The notes beneath the pieces were generated by a model. The model worked only from the letters and a program-made list of their open reading frames with translations, made no database searches and was not told where the DNA came from. The position numbers were made by a program, and so were the translations under genes. A DNA stretch of 57,862 bases from positions 1-57,862 of the forward strand of contig CAYZMH010000006.1 in assembly GCA_964479445.1 (NCBI GenBank). The letters are read 5' to 3'. The DNA comes from CAYZMH01 sp964479445 (lineage in GTDB: Bacteria > Bacteroidota > Bacteroidia > Bacteroidales > GCA-2748055). Of this stretch, positions 17,661 to 26,510 are shown piece by piece. Positions within the stretch are counted from its first letter, which is position 1. Every line of letters starts with the position of its first letter.

Positions 17661-18239
17661 TTAACCTGAGTCACGCACTTTGTATAAATGCCTGCGTAAA
17701 ACACCAAGTGCACGGCTCATATGCATATCCACAGTGGCCAGGGAAATCTGCAGCTCTTCTGCAATCTCTTTCCGCGATAGTCCTTCCACCCGGTTCAGTT
17801 TGTAAATCTGCTTTTGTCTATCCGGCAGCTGATCCAGTACCTGGTGGACCATTTGATCTAATTCATTGAAATAAATGATCTGTTCCACATCATCCAGCGA
17901 GTGATCAATGACCGATTTCAGGTAGTCCCGAATGTGCCTTCTGCAACGTTCATTCCTTAACATATTCAGGCATAGATTTCTGCCTATTGTAAACATCAAT
18001 CCGCTGAATGATAAGTTTTCATTAAGATCACCCCGTCTTTCCCAAATCCTGATAAAGACTTCCTGCAGGATATCTTCCACGTCGGATTGAGAACCTGCAA
18101 ATTGCATAAGAAATCCATACAGGGGCTGGTGATATATCCTGAATAACTGCTCAAAGGCTTGCTCATTACCTTTTCGTAGTTCCCGAATCAGGAAAGTATC
18201 GTTCTGACCAAATGCGGGTTTTTTAGCAGGATGTTTCAA
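17661..18239 (-). CDS. ECF sigma factor of the FecI/SusC-linked type
   Basis: 192 residues, apparently from a TTG at 18239; no ATG or GTG lies in the first 40 codons, so either TTG is used or the start is unusual. Region 2: EQAFEQLFRIYHQPLYGFLM, DVEDILQEVFIRIWERR, FTIGRNLCLNMLR. Region 4: LPDRQKQIYKLNRVEGLSRK with helix-turn-helix EIAEELQISLATVDMHMSRA. It belongs with the downstream FecR (157-bp gap) and STN-containing SusC: substrate sensing by SusC would release it to transcribe the locus. Divergent from the GH26 gene across about 400 bp. Confidence 0.9.
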   Translation of the reverse strand: MKHPAKKPAFGQNDTFLIRELRKGNEQAFEQLFRIYHQPLYGFLMQFAGSQSDVEDILQEVFIRIWERRGDLNENLSFSGLMFTIGRNLCLNMLRNERCRRHIRDYLKSVIDHSLDDVEQIIYFNELDQMVHQVLDQLPDRQKQIYKLNRVEGLSRKEIAEELQISLATVDMHMSRALGVLRRHLYKVRDSG

Positions 18240-18636
18240 GTCAGTTTAAAATTTGCGGATCCTAACCAAGTTAAAGAATTCTTTTCTCAACATCAATCAT
18301 ATATTATCTCGAATTTACATTGCCCCGATTTGTACGATTGGTAAGTATACCTTTTCATATCCTGAAGAAAACAGTCCGTCTACTATCAATACACGTGACG
18401 AAGCCTGATCTATGTATCATAGCAATTATGTCTGTCCGTAAAAAATCCCACCTGTTTTTAGAAAAGAAACAGATCTGATCCCTTTCTGATTGTTGAAATA
18501 ACACACTACTGATTGGTAATATGGCAATTACACCCTTACATCACAGCACGGGGCTATCGGAAAGAGTCAGGCCGACACAGGGTATTTTTTTAGTTACGTG
18601 TACTTTTATAAAGACAACCTCCCAATACATGATCAA
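18240..18636. other. Divergent intergenic region between sigma factor and GH26 genes
   Basis: About 400 bp, AT-rich, no credible gene. It should carry the promoters for both arms of the glycan locus, but I find no exact TAnnTTTG box with a TTG at 19-21 bp. A small palindrome GGTAAGTATACC lies near 18341-18352. An ECF-type promoter would not be recognisable by eye here. Confidence 0.4.
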
Positions 18637-19815
18637 ATGAACTGTAGAACCATCATCGCTTTATGCAGCTTTTTTTTAGCGTTAATTCTGCAAAGCTGTA
18701 ATTCACCCAACATCCGGGAAAATAATTATGTCCGTTACAAACTTTGTGATAAAAATGCCACATCTGAAACGATAGCGTTATACAGGAACTTACATGCTCT
18801 TGCCTCTGATCATATTATTTTCGGTCAGCAAGACGCACTTGCATACGGGGTAGGAAGGAGACGAGCAGACACATCTTTTTGTGACGTATATGACGTGACA
18901 GGTTCTTATCCGGCCCTAACCGGCTGGGACATCGGTCATATAGAAGAAGAGTCCAACATTGACAGCATTCCGTTTAAGAAAATAATCCGGTTGATAAAAG
19001 CCCATTACAGGAGAGGGGGAGTTATAACAATAAGCTGGCACGAGTTACACCCAAAACCCGGGATTCCGGTCTGGGAATCTGACCCTGCTCCACAAAGACT
19101 CGTACCCGGTGGTGATATGAATGAATCATATCGAAATAAGCTGAAACATGCGGCACATTTTTTTAACCAGCTCAAGGATAAAAACAACCGTCCAATACCT
19201 GTTCTTTTCAGACCTTTTCATGAGCACAACGGAGACTGGTTCTGGTGGGGTGTTCACAATGCCACCGAGCAGGAGTACAAAAACTTATGGCGCTATACGG
19301 TGGAGTTCCTGAGAGACTCCCTGGATATACATCATCTACTCTATGTGTATTCGCCCGACAGGAGCAGCATGAAAACCGCCTCGGATCGTGCTGAGTTTCT
19401 GTACGGGTACCCGGGAGACAATTTTGTGGATGTCATAGGTCTTGACAATTACTGGGATGTGGGAAAAGCTGCCGGCTTAAATGAAAACCACTCAAGACAC
19501 AGGGATGACAGTCTTTTCTTACAAAGCTTACGCACGATCGTAGCTATTGCTGAAGAAAAGAATAAGATTGCTGCATTGACTGAAACAGGGTTAGACCGGG
19601 TACCTGAACCAAAATGGTTTACCGACAGGTTACTGGATCCCCTTGAAAAAGATACCCTGGCAGGAAAGATCGCGTACCTGCAAGTATGGCGAAATGCATG
19701 GAAATCTCATTTTTACGTTCCATATCCCGGTCATCCGGCTGTTGAAGATTTTATTGATTTCAGGCAAAGCAAACTGATTTTGTTTGAAGATGAACTACCT
19801 CCCATGTATCACTGA
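18637..19815 (+). CDS. GH26 endo-beta-1,4-mannanase lipoprotein
   Basis: 392 residues from the ATG at 18637, which gives a lipoprotein signal with lipobox ILQSC; a GTG at 18598 would add 13 residues. GH26 features: early phrase IIFGQQDALAYGVG, VTGSYPALTGWDIGHIE, ISWHELHP, RPFHEHNGDWFWWG with acid/base Glu196, VIGLDNYWDVG, and nucleophile Glu316 in LTETGLD. It hydrolyses internal beta-1,4 bonds of mannan, often giving mannobiose. Length matches single-domain Bacteroidota GH26 enzymes. The lipid anchor puts it at the cell envelope. It precedes the 2-epimerase gene (161-bp gap, same strand), an arrangement also known in Bacteroides mannan clusters. Confidence 0.92.
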   Translation: MNCRTIIALCSFFLALILQSCNSPNIRENNYVRYKLCDKNATSETIALYRNLHALASDHIIFGQQDALAYGVGRRRADTSFCDVYDVTGSYPALTGWDIGHIEEESNIDSIPFKKIIRLIKAHYRRGGVITISWHELHPKPGIPVWESDPAPQRLVPGGDMNESYRNKLKHAAHFFNQLKDKNNRPIPVLFRPFHEHNGDWFWWGVHNATEQEYKNLWRYTVEFLRDSLDIHHLLYVYSPDRSSMKTASDRAEFLYGYPGDNFVDVIGLDNYWDVGKAAGLNENHSRHRDDSLFLQSLRTIVAIAEEKNKIAALTETGLDRVPEPKWFTDRLLDPLEKDTLAGKIAYLQVWRNAWKSHFYVPYPGHPAVEDFIDFRQSKLILFEDELPPMYH

Positions 19816-19976
19816 AGTGTTATTCCTATTTTATATAAGAATGAGTAATCGGTGATGCTTAAAAATACAGAATCAGAGTAAATGAGCGACAGGATAACAC
19901 CTGGTCAGCTCCTTTAACTGAAAAGAATCCGACAACCATTCCTGTCCGGCAGAAACAAAAAACAAGGGTCTCCTAT

Positions 19977-21218
19977 ATGAACAGAAACACACTGGAAAAA
20001 TTAAAAGAGTTGCGAATATTTGCAAAAAGCCAGTTAACAGAATCTATTCTCCCTTTCTGGCGAAACAAAATGCCTGATAAAGAACATGGTGGATTTTTCG
20101 GGGAAACTTCGTTTTCAGGAACTCCTCTTCCAGAAGCCTCTAAAAGCTTAATATTGAATGCCAGGATATTATACTTTTTCTCGGCAATGTATTCACATAC
20201 AAAAAATCCGGTCGATCTTCAGTTAGCCAATCGTGCTTTTCTCTACATATGTGATCATTTCTTCGATCACGTCCATCATGGATATTTCTGGAGTCTTGAT
20301 TACAGGGGGAATCCTGATAATACCAAAAAGCAGGTCTATGCACTTGCTTTTGTGATATATGGGATGAGTGAATACTACCTGGCGTCAAACAATGAGGATG
20401 CACTCGGAAAGGCTATTGCTCTTTTTCTTCTCATTGAGGAAAAATGTGCAGATAAGGTAAATAATGGATATTTTGAGGCGTTTCAGGATAACTGGACAGA
20501 ACTCGATGACCAGAGGTTGAGCAACAAAGACATGAATGAGAGAAAGACCATGAATACCCATCTGCACCTGCTGGAAGGCTACACAAATCTTTACCGGGTA
20601 TGGAAAGAACCATTTCTCAATAAAAAAATTCAAAACCTGATCAATCTGTTTCTCTATACATTTATCTCTTATACTGATAATCATCTGCATCTTTTCTTTG
20701 ACGATACCTGGAACCTGAAATCTTCCCTCATCTCATACGGTCACGATATCGAAGCAACCTGGTTGCTGCATGAAGCAGCCCTTACACTCGGGAATAACCA
20801 TATCATAAAACGGGTTGAAACAAGAATAACCGATATGACTATTGCCGGTATGGAAGGAATCGATCAGCATGGAGGATTAGTTCATGAACGCGACAGACTT
20901 AGGTCTGATATTGAAAACTATTATGAGTGGTGGCCTCAGGCAGAAGCACTTACAGGTTTTATGAATACCTATTTTACAAGAGGAAAGAAAATCTATCTGA
21001 ATTCTGCTGTTCGAATATTATCTTTTATCCGGGACCATTTCCTGGACGGTGAAAATGGTGAATGGTTCTTCAAAATTAATAACCAGCTGGTTCCGGTAAA
21101 TACCACTTACAAGGCAGGATTGTGGAAAGGACCCTATCATAATGGCAGAGCCTGCCTGAAAGTAATACAACAGACAGATAAGATCCTCAATAAGATCGTC
21201 ACTCCTGCGAAAGATTAA
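19977..21218 (+). CDS. Cellobiose/mannobiose 2-epimerase (AGE family)
   Basis: 413 residues, no signal peptide, so cytoplasmic. An (alpha/alpha)6-barrel epimerase of the N-acylglucosamine 2-epimerase superfamily. Landmarks: FWRNKMPDKEHGGFFGE, KSLILNARILYFFSAMY, HHGYFWSLDYRGNP, KQVYALAFVIYGMSEYY, MNTHLHLLEGYTNLYR, SYGHDIEATWLLHEA, YYEWWPQAEALTGFMN and LWKGPYHNGRACL, with the histidines expected for acid/base catalysis. With GH26 upstream, conversion of mannobiose to mannosyl-glucose is the likely reaction. The usual next enzyme, a GH130 phosphorylase, is not in this window. The 3' end overlaps the convergent hisS gene by 20 bp. Confidence 0.88.
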   Translation: MNRNTLEKLKELRIFAKSQLTESILPFWRNKMPDKEHGGFFGETSFSGTPLPEASKSLILNARILYFFSAMYSHTKNPVDLQLANRAFLYICDHFFDHVHHGYFWSLDYRGNPDNTKKQVYALAFVIYGMSEYYLASNNEDALGKAIALFLLIEEKCADKVNNGYFEAFQDNWTELDDQRLSNKDMNERKTMNTHLHLLEGYTNLYRVWKEPFLNKKIQNLINLFLYTFISYTDNHLHLFFDDTWNLKSSLISYGHDIEATWLLHEAALTLGNNHIIKRVETRITDMTIAGMEGIDQHGGLVHERDRLRSDIENYYEWWPQAEALTGFMNTYFTRGKKIYLNSAVRILSFIRDHFLDGENGEWFFKINNQLVPVNTTYKAGLWKGPYHNGRACLKVIQQTDKILNKIVTPAKD

Positions 21219-22569
21219 CTACCAGTGTTTCCAATTCCACCTGCCGCTGTTCGCCGGTGGCCATATCTTTTAGGGTGATGACCCGGTCTTTCATTTCGTT
21301 TTCGCCGATGAGGGCAACATAGGGGATGTTGCGTTTGTTGGCGTAGGTCATCTGTTTCTTCATTTTGGCGGTGTCGGGGTAGAGTTCGGCACGGATGCCC
21401 TTGTCGCGCAGGCGGGCAAGGAGGGGAAGGATGTAACGGACCTCCCGTTCGCCGAAGTTGACAAAGAGCAACCGGGTATCTTCCTGCTGCTGATCGGGGA
21501 ATTTGCCGGTCTGCGTTAACACATCATAGATCCGGTCGGCGCCGAAGGAGATTCCCACACCCGATACACCGGGCAGACCGAAAATTCCCGTGAGATCGTC
21601 GTAGCGGCCGCCCCCGCAGATGCTTCCGATCTCCATATCCATTGACTTCACCTCGATGATCGCACCGGTATAGTAATTCAGTCCGCGTGCCAGGGTAATA
21701 TCCAGTTCCACCTCCGCCCCCTGGCGCCCGGTGGCAAGGTAATCCAGCAGGGTTCGGATCTCTTTCACTCCCTGGATCCCGGTCTCGCTGCCGGCCAGGT
21801 ACTCTTCCAGGAAATTCAGTTTTTCCGGGGTGCTGCCCTGCATGTCGAAAACCGGACCCAGCCGGTCCAGGGAGGTGTTTGAAACACCCCGCTCCCTGAG
21901 CTCCGCCTCCACTTGTTCGCGCCCGATCTTATCCAGCTTGTCGATGGCAACCGTGATATCGGTGATCCGCTCCTTCTCCCCGATGATCTCCGAGATCCCG
22001 GCCAGCACCTTCCGGTTGTTGATCTTGATCACCACCTTCATATCCAGTTTCGAAAACACTTCATCGATGATCCGGATCAACTCGTATTCATTCACCAGCG
22101 AATCACTCCCGATCATATCGGCATCGCACTGGTAGAACTCGCGGTAGCGTCCTTTCTGCGGATTGTCGGCCCGCCATACCGGCTGGATCTGATAGCGGCG
22201 AAAGGGAAAAGCGATCTCGCTGCGATGCTGCACCACGTAGCGGGCAAAAGGCACCGTTAGATCGTACCGCAGTCCCATCCGCGAGATCTGCGAAGTAAGC
22301 CGGTGCAGTTCCATACGATCCAGGGCCGAGGTATCGGTCTTATCCAGGTAGTTTCCCGAACGGAGGATTTTGAAGAGCAGTTTATCCCCCTCCTCACCGT
22401 ATTTCCCCAGCAGGGTACCCAGGTTCTCCATGGCCGGGGTCTCTATGGGCAGGAACCCGTATTTGCGGTACACATTGCGAATGGTATCAAAGATGTAATT
22501 CCGCCGGATCATCTCTTCCGGGGAGAAATCGCGCATCCCTTTCGGGGTGGATGGTTTGTTTGCAGCCAT
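21199..22569 (-). CDS. hisS: Histidine--tRNA ligase
   Basis: 456 residues; class II synthetase. Motif 1 is around YGFLPIETPAMEN; motif 2 is FRRYQIQPVWRADNPQKGRYREFYQCDAD; the histidine-specific RGLNYYTGAI, and motif 3 GGGRYDDL and GVGISFGADRIYDVL. The anticodon-binding domain lies at about 360-456 (YILPLLARLRDKGIRAELYPD). It charges tRNA-His with histidine. A TAAATTTG box on the - strand at 22614-22607 is a plausible -7 promoter element about 40 bp upstream, though no TTG is seen at the expected distance. Its last seven codons lie inside the end of the epimerase gene. Confidence 0.96.
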   Translation of the reverse strand: MAANKPSTPKGMRDFSPEEMIRRNYIFDTIRNVYRKYGFLPIETPAMENLGTLLGKYGEEGDKLLFKILRSGNYLDKTDTSALDRMELHRLTSQISRMGLRYDLTVPFARYVVQHRSEIAFPFRRYQIQPVWRADNPQKGRYREFYQCDADMIGSDSLVNEYELIRIIDEVFSKLDMKVVIKINNRKVLAGISEIIGEKERITDITVAIDKLDKIGREQVEAELRERGVSNTSLDRLGPVFDMQGSTPEKLNFLEEYLAGSETGIQGVKEIRTLLDYLATGRQGAEVELDITLARGLNYYTGAIIEVKSMDMEIGSICGGGRYDDLTGIFGLPGVSGVGISFGADRIYDVLTQTGKFPDQQQEDTRLLFVNFGEREVRYILPLLARLRDKGIRAELYPDTAKMKKQMTYANKRNIPYVALIGENEMKDRVITLKDMATGEQRQVELETLVVNLSQE

Positions 22570-22632
22570 GGATCAACATTTATTTACAGGTCGGTAAAAT
22601 TCCCTGCAAATTTACACTTTTCGGGGACAATG

Positions 22633-23502
22633 CTAAAAAAGGCCGCCTTCGCGGGCGCGGGCGATCTTTTTCAGGTCCTTTTCCAGGAATGCATCGGGAT
22701 TACGCCGGTTTACCTTGTGGTAATCGAAGTAGTAAAACTGGGAATCCCCTGCCCCGATGAGTACTTTGTAGACCCTGGCATTGAGTTTTTTACCCTCGGG
22801 ACCCACCTTGTGCATGAATACCACATCCTCATCCTTATCCATGATGGCCTGGCGGATCTCGTCGCGGCTGACAAGTTTGAATTCGTAGGGATAGACATCG
22901 CGGATCCGTGCTTCGGTGGCGATATCGCGCTCCAGCTCATCTTCAAGCAGGTAGAGCGTCTTTTCCTGCACGTTGGCCATGTTGTCGTTGTAGTGTTTGA
23001 AGACATTCTGACTGATGATCTCGGGCTGTTCGGTGATCAGGCTTACATGTTTCTGCATGAAATTCACCAGCGTACCGAGCTTATAGGCGTAGCTGTCCTC
23101 GTCCACCCCGAAATAGCTGAGCGGCACATTGACAATGTCCTTCATCTCGTCCAGGGAGGGATAATCACCCCCCAGGGAGAGGCAAAGAAAGACATAGCGG
23201 GTCTGGGACCGGTCCTTCTCAAAACTCACCGTGGCGGTATAGAGAAACGAGGCGGAGGGATCGGAGGACTTCTCCTCGAACTCGTCAAATTCAATGAACT
23301 CGTATTCGGTAACATCCCAGTAGTTCTCCACCGCATCGGTGATCTCGAAATTGTACTCCGAGAGGGGATTGTCCTGCAATACCACGTAAGTTTTGGTTTT
23401 GTGAAACTGTTCCAGGTCCTCCTCGGTTGGCAGATATTCACGCTGAGCCAGGAGGTTGGCCGCAGGCAACAATGCGATAAAGATGATGATCCATTTTTTC
23501 AT
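22633..23502 (-). CDS. Exported protein of unknown function
   Basis: 289 residues with a signal peptide (MKKWIIIFIALLPAANLLAQ). The mature protein is mixed alpha/beta and charged, with many aromatic residues (YEFIEFDEFEEK, AYKLGTLVNFMQKHVSL, QFYYFDYHKV). No motif I recognise. The gene order (hisS, this gene, another exported protein) is on one strand with a 63-bp gap to hisS, so co-expression is possible. It looks conserved-hypothetical rather than spurious: strong signal peptide, long open frame and normal composition. Confidence 0.75.
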   Translation of the reverse strand: MKKWIIIFIALLPAANLLAQREYLPTEEDLEQFHKTKTYVVLQDNPLSEYNFEITDAVENYWDVTEYEFIEFDEFEEKSSDPSASFLYTATVSFEKDRSQTRYVFLCLSLGGDYPSLDEMKDIVNVPLSYFGVDEDSYAYKLGTLVNFMQKHVSLITEQPEIISQNVFKHYNDNMANVQEKTLYLLEDELERDIATEARIRDVYPYEFKLVSRDEIRQAIMDKDEDVVFMHKVGPEGKKLNARVYKVLIGAGDSQFYYFDYHKVNRRNPDAFLEKDLKKIARAREGGLF

Positions 23503-23850
23503 GTCCGTCTTTTTTATGGTTTATACTCGATTTTACGTTTTAGGTTGCACCTTTTCTCTTTCTCTTTACATACATCACCTATAACCTGATCGCCATCCCT
23601 GCGTCAGGATTCCCTTCTCCCGGGGGGTGCTTCCCCTTAAAACCGGAATTTTCTCCTGCCGGGTATGTTCCCTGGCTCTTCTCGCCACCGTTAATCAATT
23701 CCCCGCACAGCGTGGCCGGATCTGTTCTCTTACCGCGTCCGGGGAATCCGGAAGTATTCACCGGGCAATGATACCGCAATGAACCACCGGAGCGGCATGT
23801 GCGGGGTACGGAGGATCCTGTCTGCTCCCGTTCACCCAGACAGTTCCCCC
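23503..23850. other. Gene-poor gap with GC-rich short palindromes
   Basis: About 350 bp with no supported gene. It contains CCCCTT/GGGGTG-type inverted stretches and CCGGGTATGTTCCCTGG-like pieces that resemble the dispersed CCCGG repeats elsewhere. No promoter or terminator is clear. Confidence 0.4.
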
Positions 23851-24540
23851 CTACTCCCGCTTCGGAAAGTAAAGCGGGTGTTTCTCGTTAAACCTGCGGA
23901 TAAAGACAAACTTCATCTGCTTCTTTTTGCGCCGGCGCAGCGATGTGTATTCATCATGCAGTTCGGGGTCCTTCATCAGCAGGATCTCCACGCTGTTGAT
24001 ATCGTACTCCATCACCTCACCCGTCTCGAAATCCAGCAGGTACTGCCGCACCTCCGTGGAGGCATGGGAACTCGGACTCCCGTAATGACGGTAGTAATAG
24101 CTGTTATAATAATAGGGATCGTAATACCGCTGGTTGTAGGTGGTGATGGTTGCCACGAAATGGGATATATTTCCCACAAAGCTGATCCTGTGGAACCGGC
24201 TTCCCAGGTTGATGTAGAGTACTCCGTTCCGGCCATAGCCCCATACATTCTCCGTGCGAAGCTCCTGTTGCACCCCGTTATCGTCATAATAGAGAATGCG
24301 TTTGCGGTTGGTGACCTTCTCGAAAAAATCGCGGCTGAAAAGCTCAACATCCGTAACGATGCGCGTTTTAGGGATGGGATTGTTCTGTTTCACCATGTTG
24401 AAATTGGCGTAGATCCCCTCCTTAAAATCAAAATCAGGTGTGTATTTCACCATTCCCTCCGGCACCTGCTCCTGTGCCATGCAGTATGAGCTCAACAACA
24501 CCCAGCCGATTGCAAAAATGAAACTCCTCATACGTACCAT
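23851..24540 (-). CDS. Exported tyrosine-rich protein of unknown function
   Basis: 229 residues (ATG at 24540; a second ATG at 24531 also gives a full signal peptide). Signal peptide ends near CMAQE. A striking tyrosine-rich stretch follows near residue 140 (YNQRYYDPYYYNSYYYRHYG), then a C-terminal part ending with a basic run (RRRKKKQMKF). No known domain recognised. Same strand as the preceding exported protein but 350 bp away. Confidence 0.7.
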   Translation of the reverse strand: MVRMRSFIFAIGWVLLSSYCMAQEQVPEGMVKYTPDFDFKEGIYANFNMVKQNNPIPKTRIVTDVELFSRDFFEKVTNRKRILYYDDNGVQQELRTENVWGYGRNGVLYINLGSRFHRISFVGNISHFVATITTYNQRYYDPYYYNSYYYRHYGSPSSHASTEVRQYLLDFETGEVMEYDINSVEILLMKDPELHDEYTSLRRRKKKQMKFVFIRRFNEKHPLYFPKRE

Positions 24541-24720
24541 CCATTTTGATTTCCCTAAATTTACAGAACTCCTCCCGGTAATAAAACGATCAACCGGAAA
24601 AAACTATATCCTTCATGCATCTTTCCATGGAACTTCAAAAATCATACCGGGTGTGAACGATAAATTTTTATCTTTACGGCCAATGTTCAACCGGCAATTT
24701 GAAAGAGAGCTGTAACCTTC

Positions 24721-26430
24721 ATGAATCCCATCCGCAAGATTCTTTCGTTGGGCATCACGGAAAACACCGATGAGTCCCTGGCAAGGAAAATAAGGTCATT
24801 AAACGCATATTACCTGATCCTGGTAAGCCTGATGGTAATATCAATCGCCATGTCCCTGGTTTTGAGCAATACCCTGCTGGCGATCAGTACTATAATCCTC
24901 CTTGGTATCCTCATCCTTGCCTATGTGGCGGCACCCCCGGCGCGTCACCTACCGTTGAACGCGCTGATGGTGATGGTCATCACTGCCGCGGCGCTCCTTT
25001 TTCATTACCTGCTGGTAAAGGAACTTTCCCGCGAGATTGTACTGGCACTCTACCTGATCTTCCCCATCGCCATCGCCATTATCAGTCCGGTCCGCGGCTA
25101 CTGGATCGCAGCATTGCTAGGTGCTGTCACTATCTTTGTCAATGTGTTCCCGGTGCACCCGGAACTAAAACCGATGGATCTCCTCAGCCTGGTGATCTTT
25201 AACCTGGGCTATTTCCTTATGATCATTGTCTCCTACTTTATCGAGCGGTACCAGCGGGAGCTGTTGTTCAATTTGCAACAGACCGGGCGTTATTATGAAT
25301 CGGAACTCTCCCATAAAGATGAATTCATCGCCCGGTTATCTCATAAACTGCGCACCTCGTTGTCCAACATCACCCTGATCAACAACCTGGTACACGATTC
25401 ACGGCTGAACAGCAACCAGAAGGAACTGATCGACACCCTGAAATCTTCCACCCAGGAGCTGATCGATGATGTGAACGACCTGGTGGAGATCGCCACACCG
25501 GGGATTACCGAATTCAGGCAATCCATCCTGAGCTTCGATATAAGGGAGGTGATGGAAGGTACGGTCAATATCCTGGATTCGGATTACGACTTCAACGAAC
25601 GGGTGATCCCGCGGTTTACCCGTGAACCGGAAAACAACAATTTAATCGGCGATCCCAGCCTCCTGCGATCTTCCCTGATCAACCTGGTGAAGGGGATCAC
25701 CTTTTACAAGGAGCACGGAACTCCCATCTCACTGATGGTGGAAAAGGTGCGGTCGGACAACCAACAGGTGGTGATGGAATTTGCCGTGGCCTTTCAGTGT
25801 ACGAAGTTGAAGGAGCTGGAAACCTATTTCACCCACCTCAGGAAGAACAAAGATCAGCGTAACTCTTACCTGGCCAATGCATACCACCTGCTTTCGCTCA
25901 GCGGGATCACCCTGGAGTTCAAGCAGGAACAGTCCATTGCCACCCTGAGCTTTGTGCAGCGCTTTTCCATCGACCTGGCGCGTGTTGTAAATGAAAAAGA
26001 GAAAGCGGTGATTGAAGAGAAACCGCCGAAGAAGCAGAAAACGGGCAAGGATCTCGCCGATGCCAACGTCCTGCTGGTAGAAGACAACGAGATCAACCAG
26101 AAGATTGTCCTTCTCAGTCTGAGCAAAAGGGTAAAAAAGATCGATGTGGCCGTAAACGGAAAAGAGGCACTGGATATGTTCGGAACCAAGCGATATGATG
26201 TAATCCTGATGGATATCCAGATGCCGGTAATGGACGGGGTCGTTGCCACCAAGAAGATCCGCGAGATAGAAACCACTTCCGAAAACCGGATTCCGATCAT
26301 CGCCATTACCGCCAATGCCCTTACCGGCGACCGGGATATCTGTATGGCGGCAGGGGCCGATGACTACATCAGCAAACCTTTCCAGGTTGACAGCCTGATT
26401 CAGAAGATGTCTGATCTGCTTAACGGGTAA
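24721..26430 (+). CDS. Membrane hybrid histidine-kinase-like protein with degenerate ATPase region and receiver domain
   Basis: 569 residues. The N-terminus has about six membrane helices (about 28-180), followed by a coiled linker and a HisKA dimerisation box, FIARLSHKLRTSLSNI, with phospho-acceptor His208. The region where the HATPase domain belongs (about 290-410) keeps an N-box-like start (DPSLLRSSLINLVKGITFY), but the conserved Asn-Ala-Ile-Lys-Phe is lost, and no DxGxG or GxGLG box is visible. A REC domain (about 445-569) has LLVEDNEINQK, phospho-acceptor Asp498 in LMDIQMP, TANAL and the lysine in SKPF. It may be fed with phosphate by another kinase or act mainly as a phosphatase or scaffold. 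Convergent with the propeller-phosphatase gene. Confidence 0.8.
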   Translation: MNPIRKILSLGITENTDESLARKIRSLNAYYLILVSLMVISIAMSLVLSNTLLAISTIILLGILILAYVAAPPARHLPLNALMVMVITAAALLFHYLLVKELSREIVLALYLIFPIAIAIISPVRGYWIAALLGAVTIFVNVFPVHPELKPMDLLSLVIFNLGYFLMIIVSYFIERYQRELLFNLQQTGRYYESELSHKDEFIARLSHKLRTSLSNITLINNLVHDSRLNSNQKELIDTLKSSTQELIDDVNDLVEIATPGITEFRQSILSFDIREVMEGTVNILDSDYDFNERVIPRFTREPENNNLIGDPSLLRSSLINLVKGITFYKEHGTPISLMVEKVRSDNQQVVMEFAVAFQCTKLKELETYFTHLRKNKDQRNSYLANAYHLLSLSGITLEFKQEQSIATLSFVQRFSIDLARVVNEKEKAVIEEKPPKKQKTGKDLADANVLLVEDNEINQKIVLLSLSKRVKKIDVAVNGKEALDMFGTKRYDVILMDIQMPVMDGVVATKKIREIETTSENRIPIIAITANALTGDRDICMAAGADDYISKPFQVDSLIQKMSDLLNG

Positions 26431-26431
26431 C

Positions 26432-26447
26432 AGCTTCCCCGGAAGCT
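26432..26447. repeat. Short hairpin in the convergent gap
   Basis: AGCTTCC, loop CC, GGAAGCT, two bases after the hybrid-kinase stop, between two convergent genes. It may help end transcription, but no T-run follows, so I do not call it a terminator. Confidence 0.4.
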
Positions 26448-26510
26448 TCACCAGTCAGAAAAAGGATCTAAAGCTGTCCGACTCCTTCTGCTGTCATTTA
26501 CAGGATCCTG

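Noticed and set aside
22303..23589. 428-codon frame on + across the hisS start and the exported-protein gene
   Set aside because: Antisense shadow of two better supported - strand genes; no domain and hydrophobic nonsense composition.
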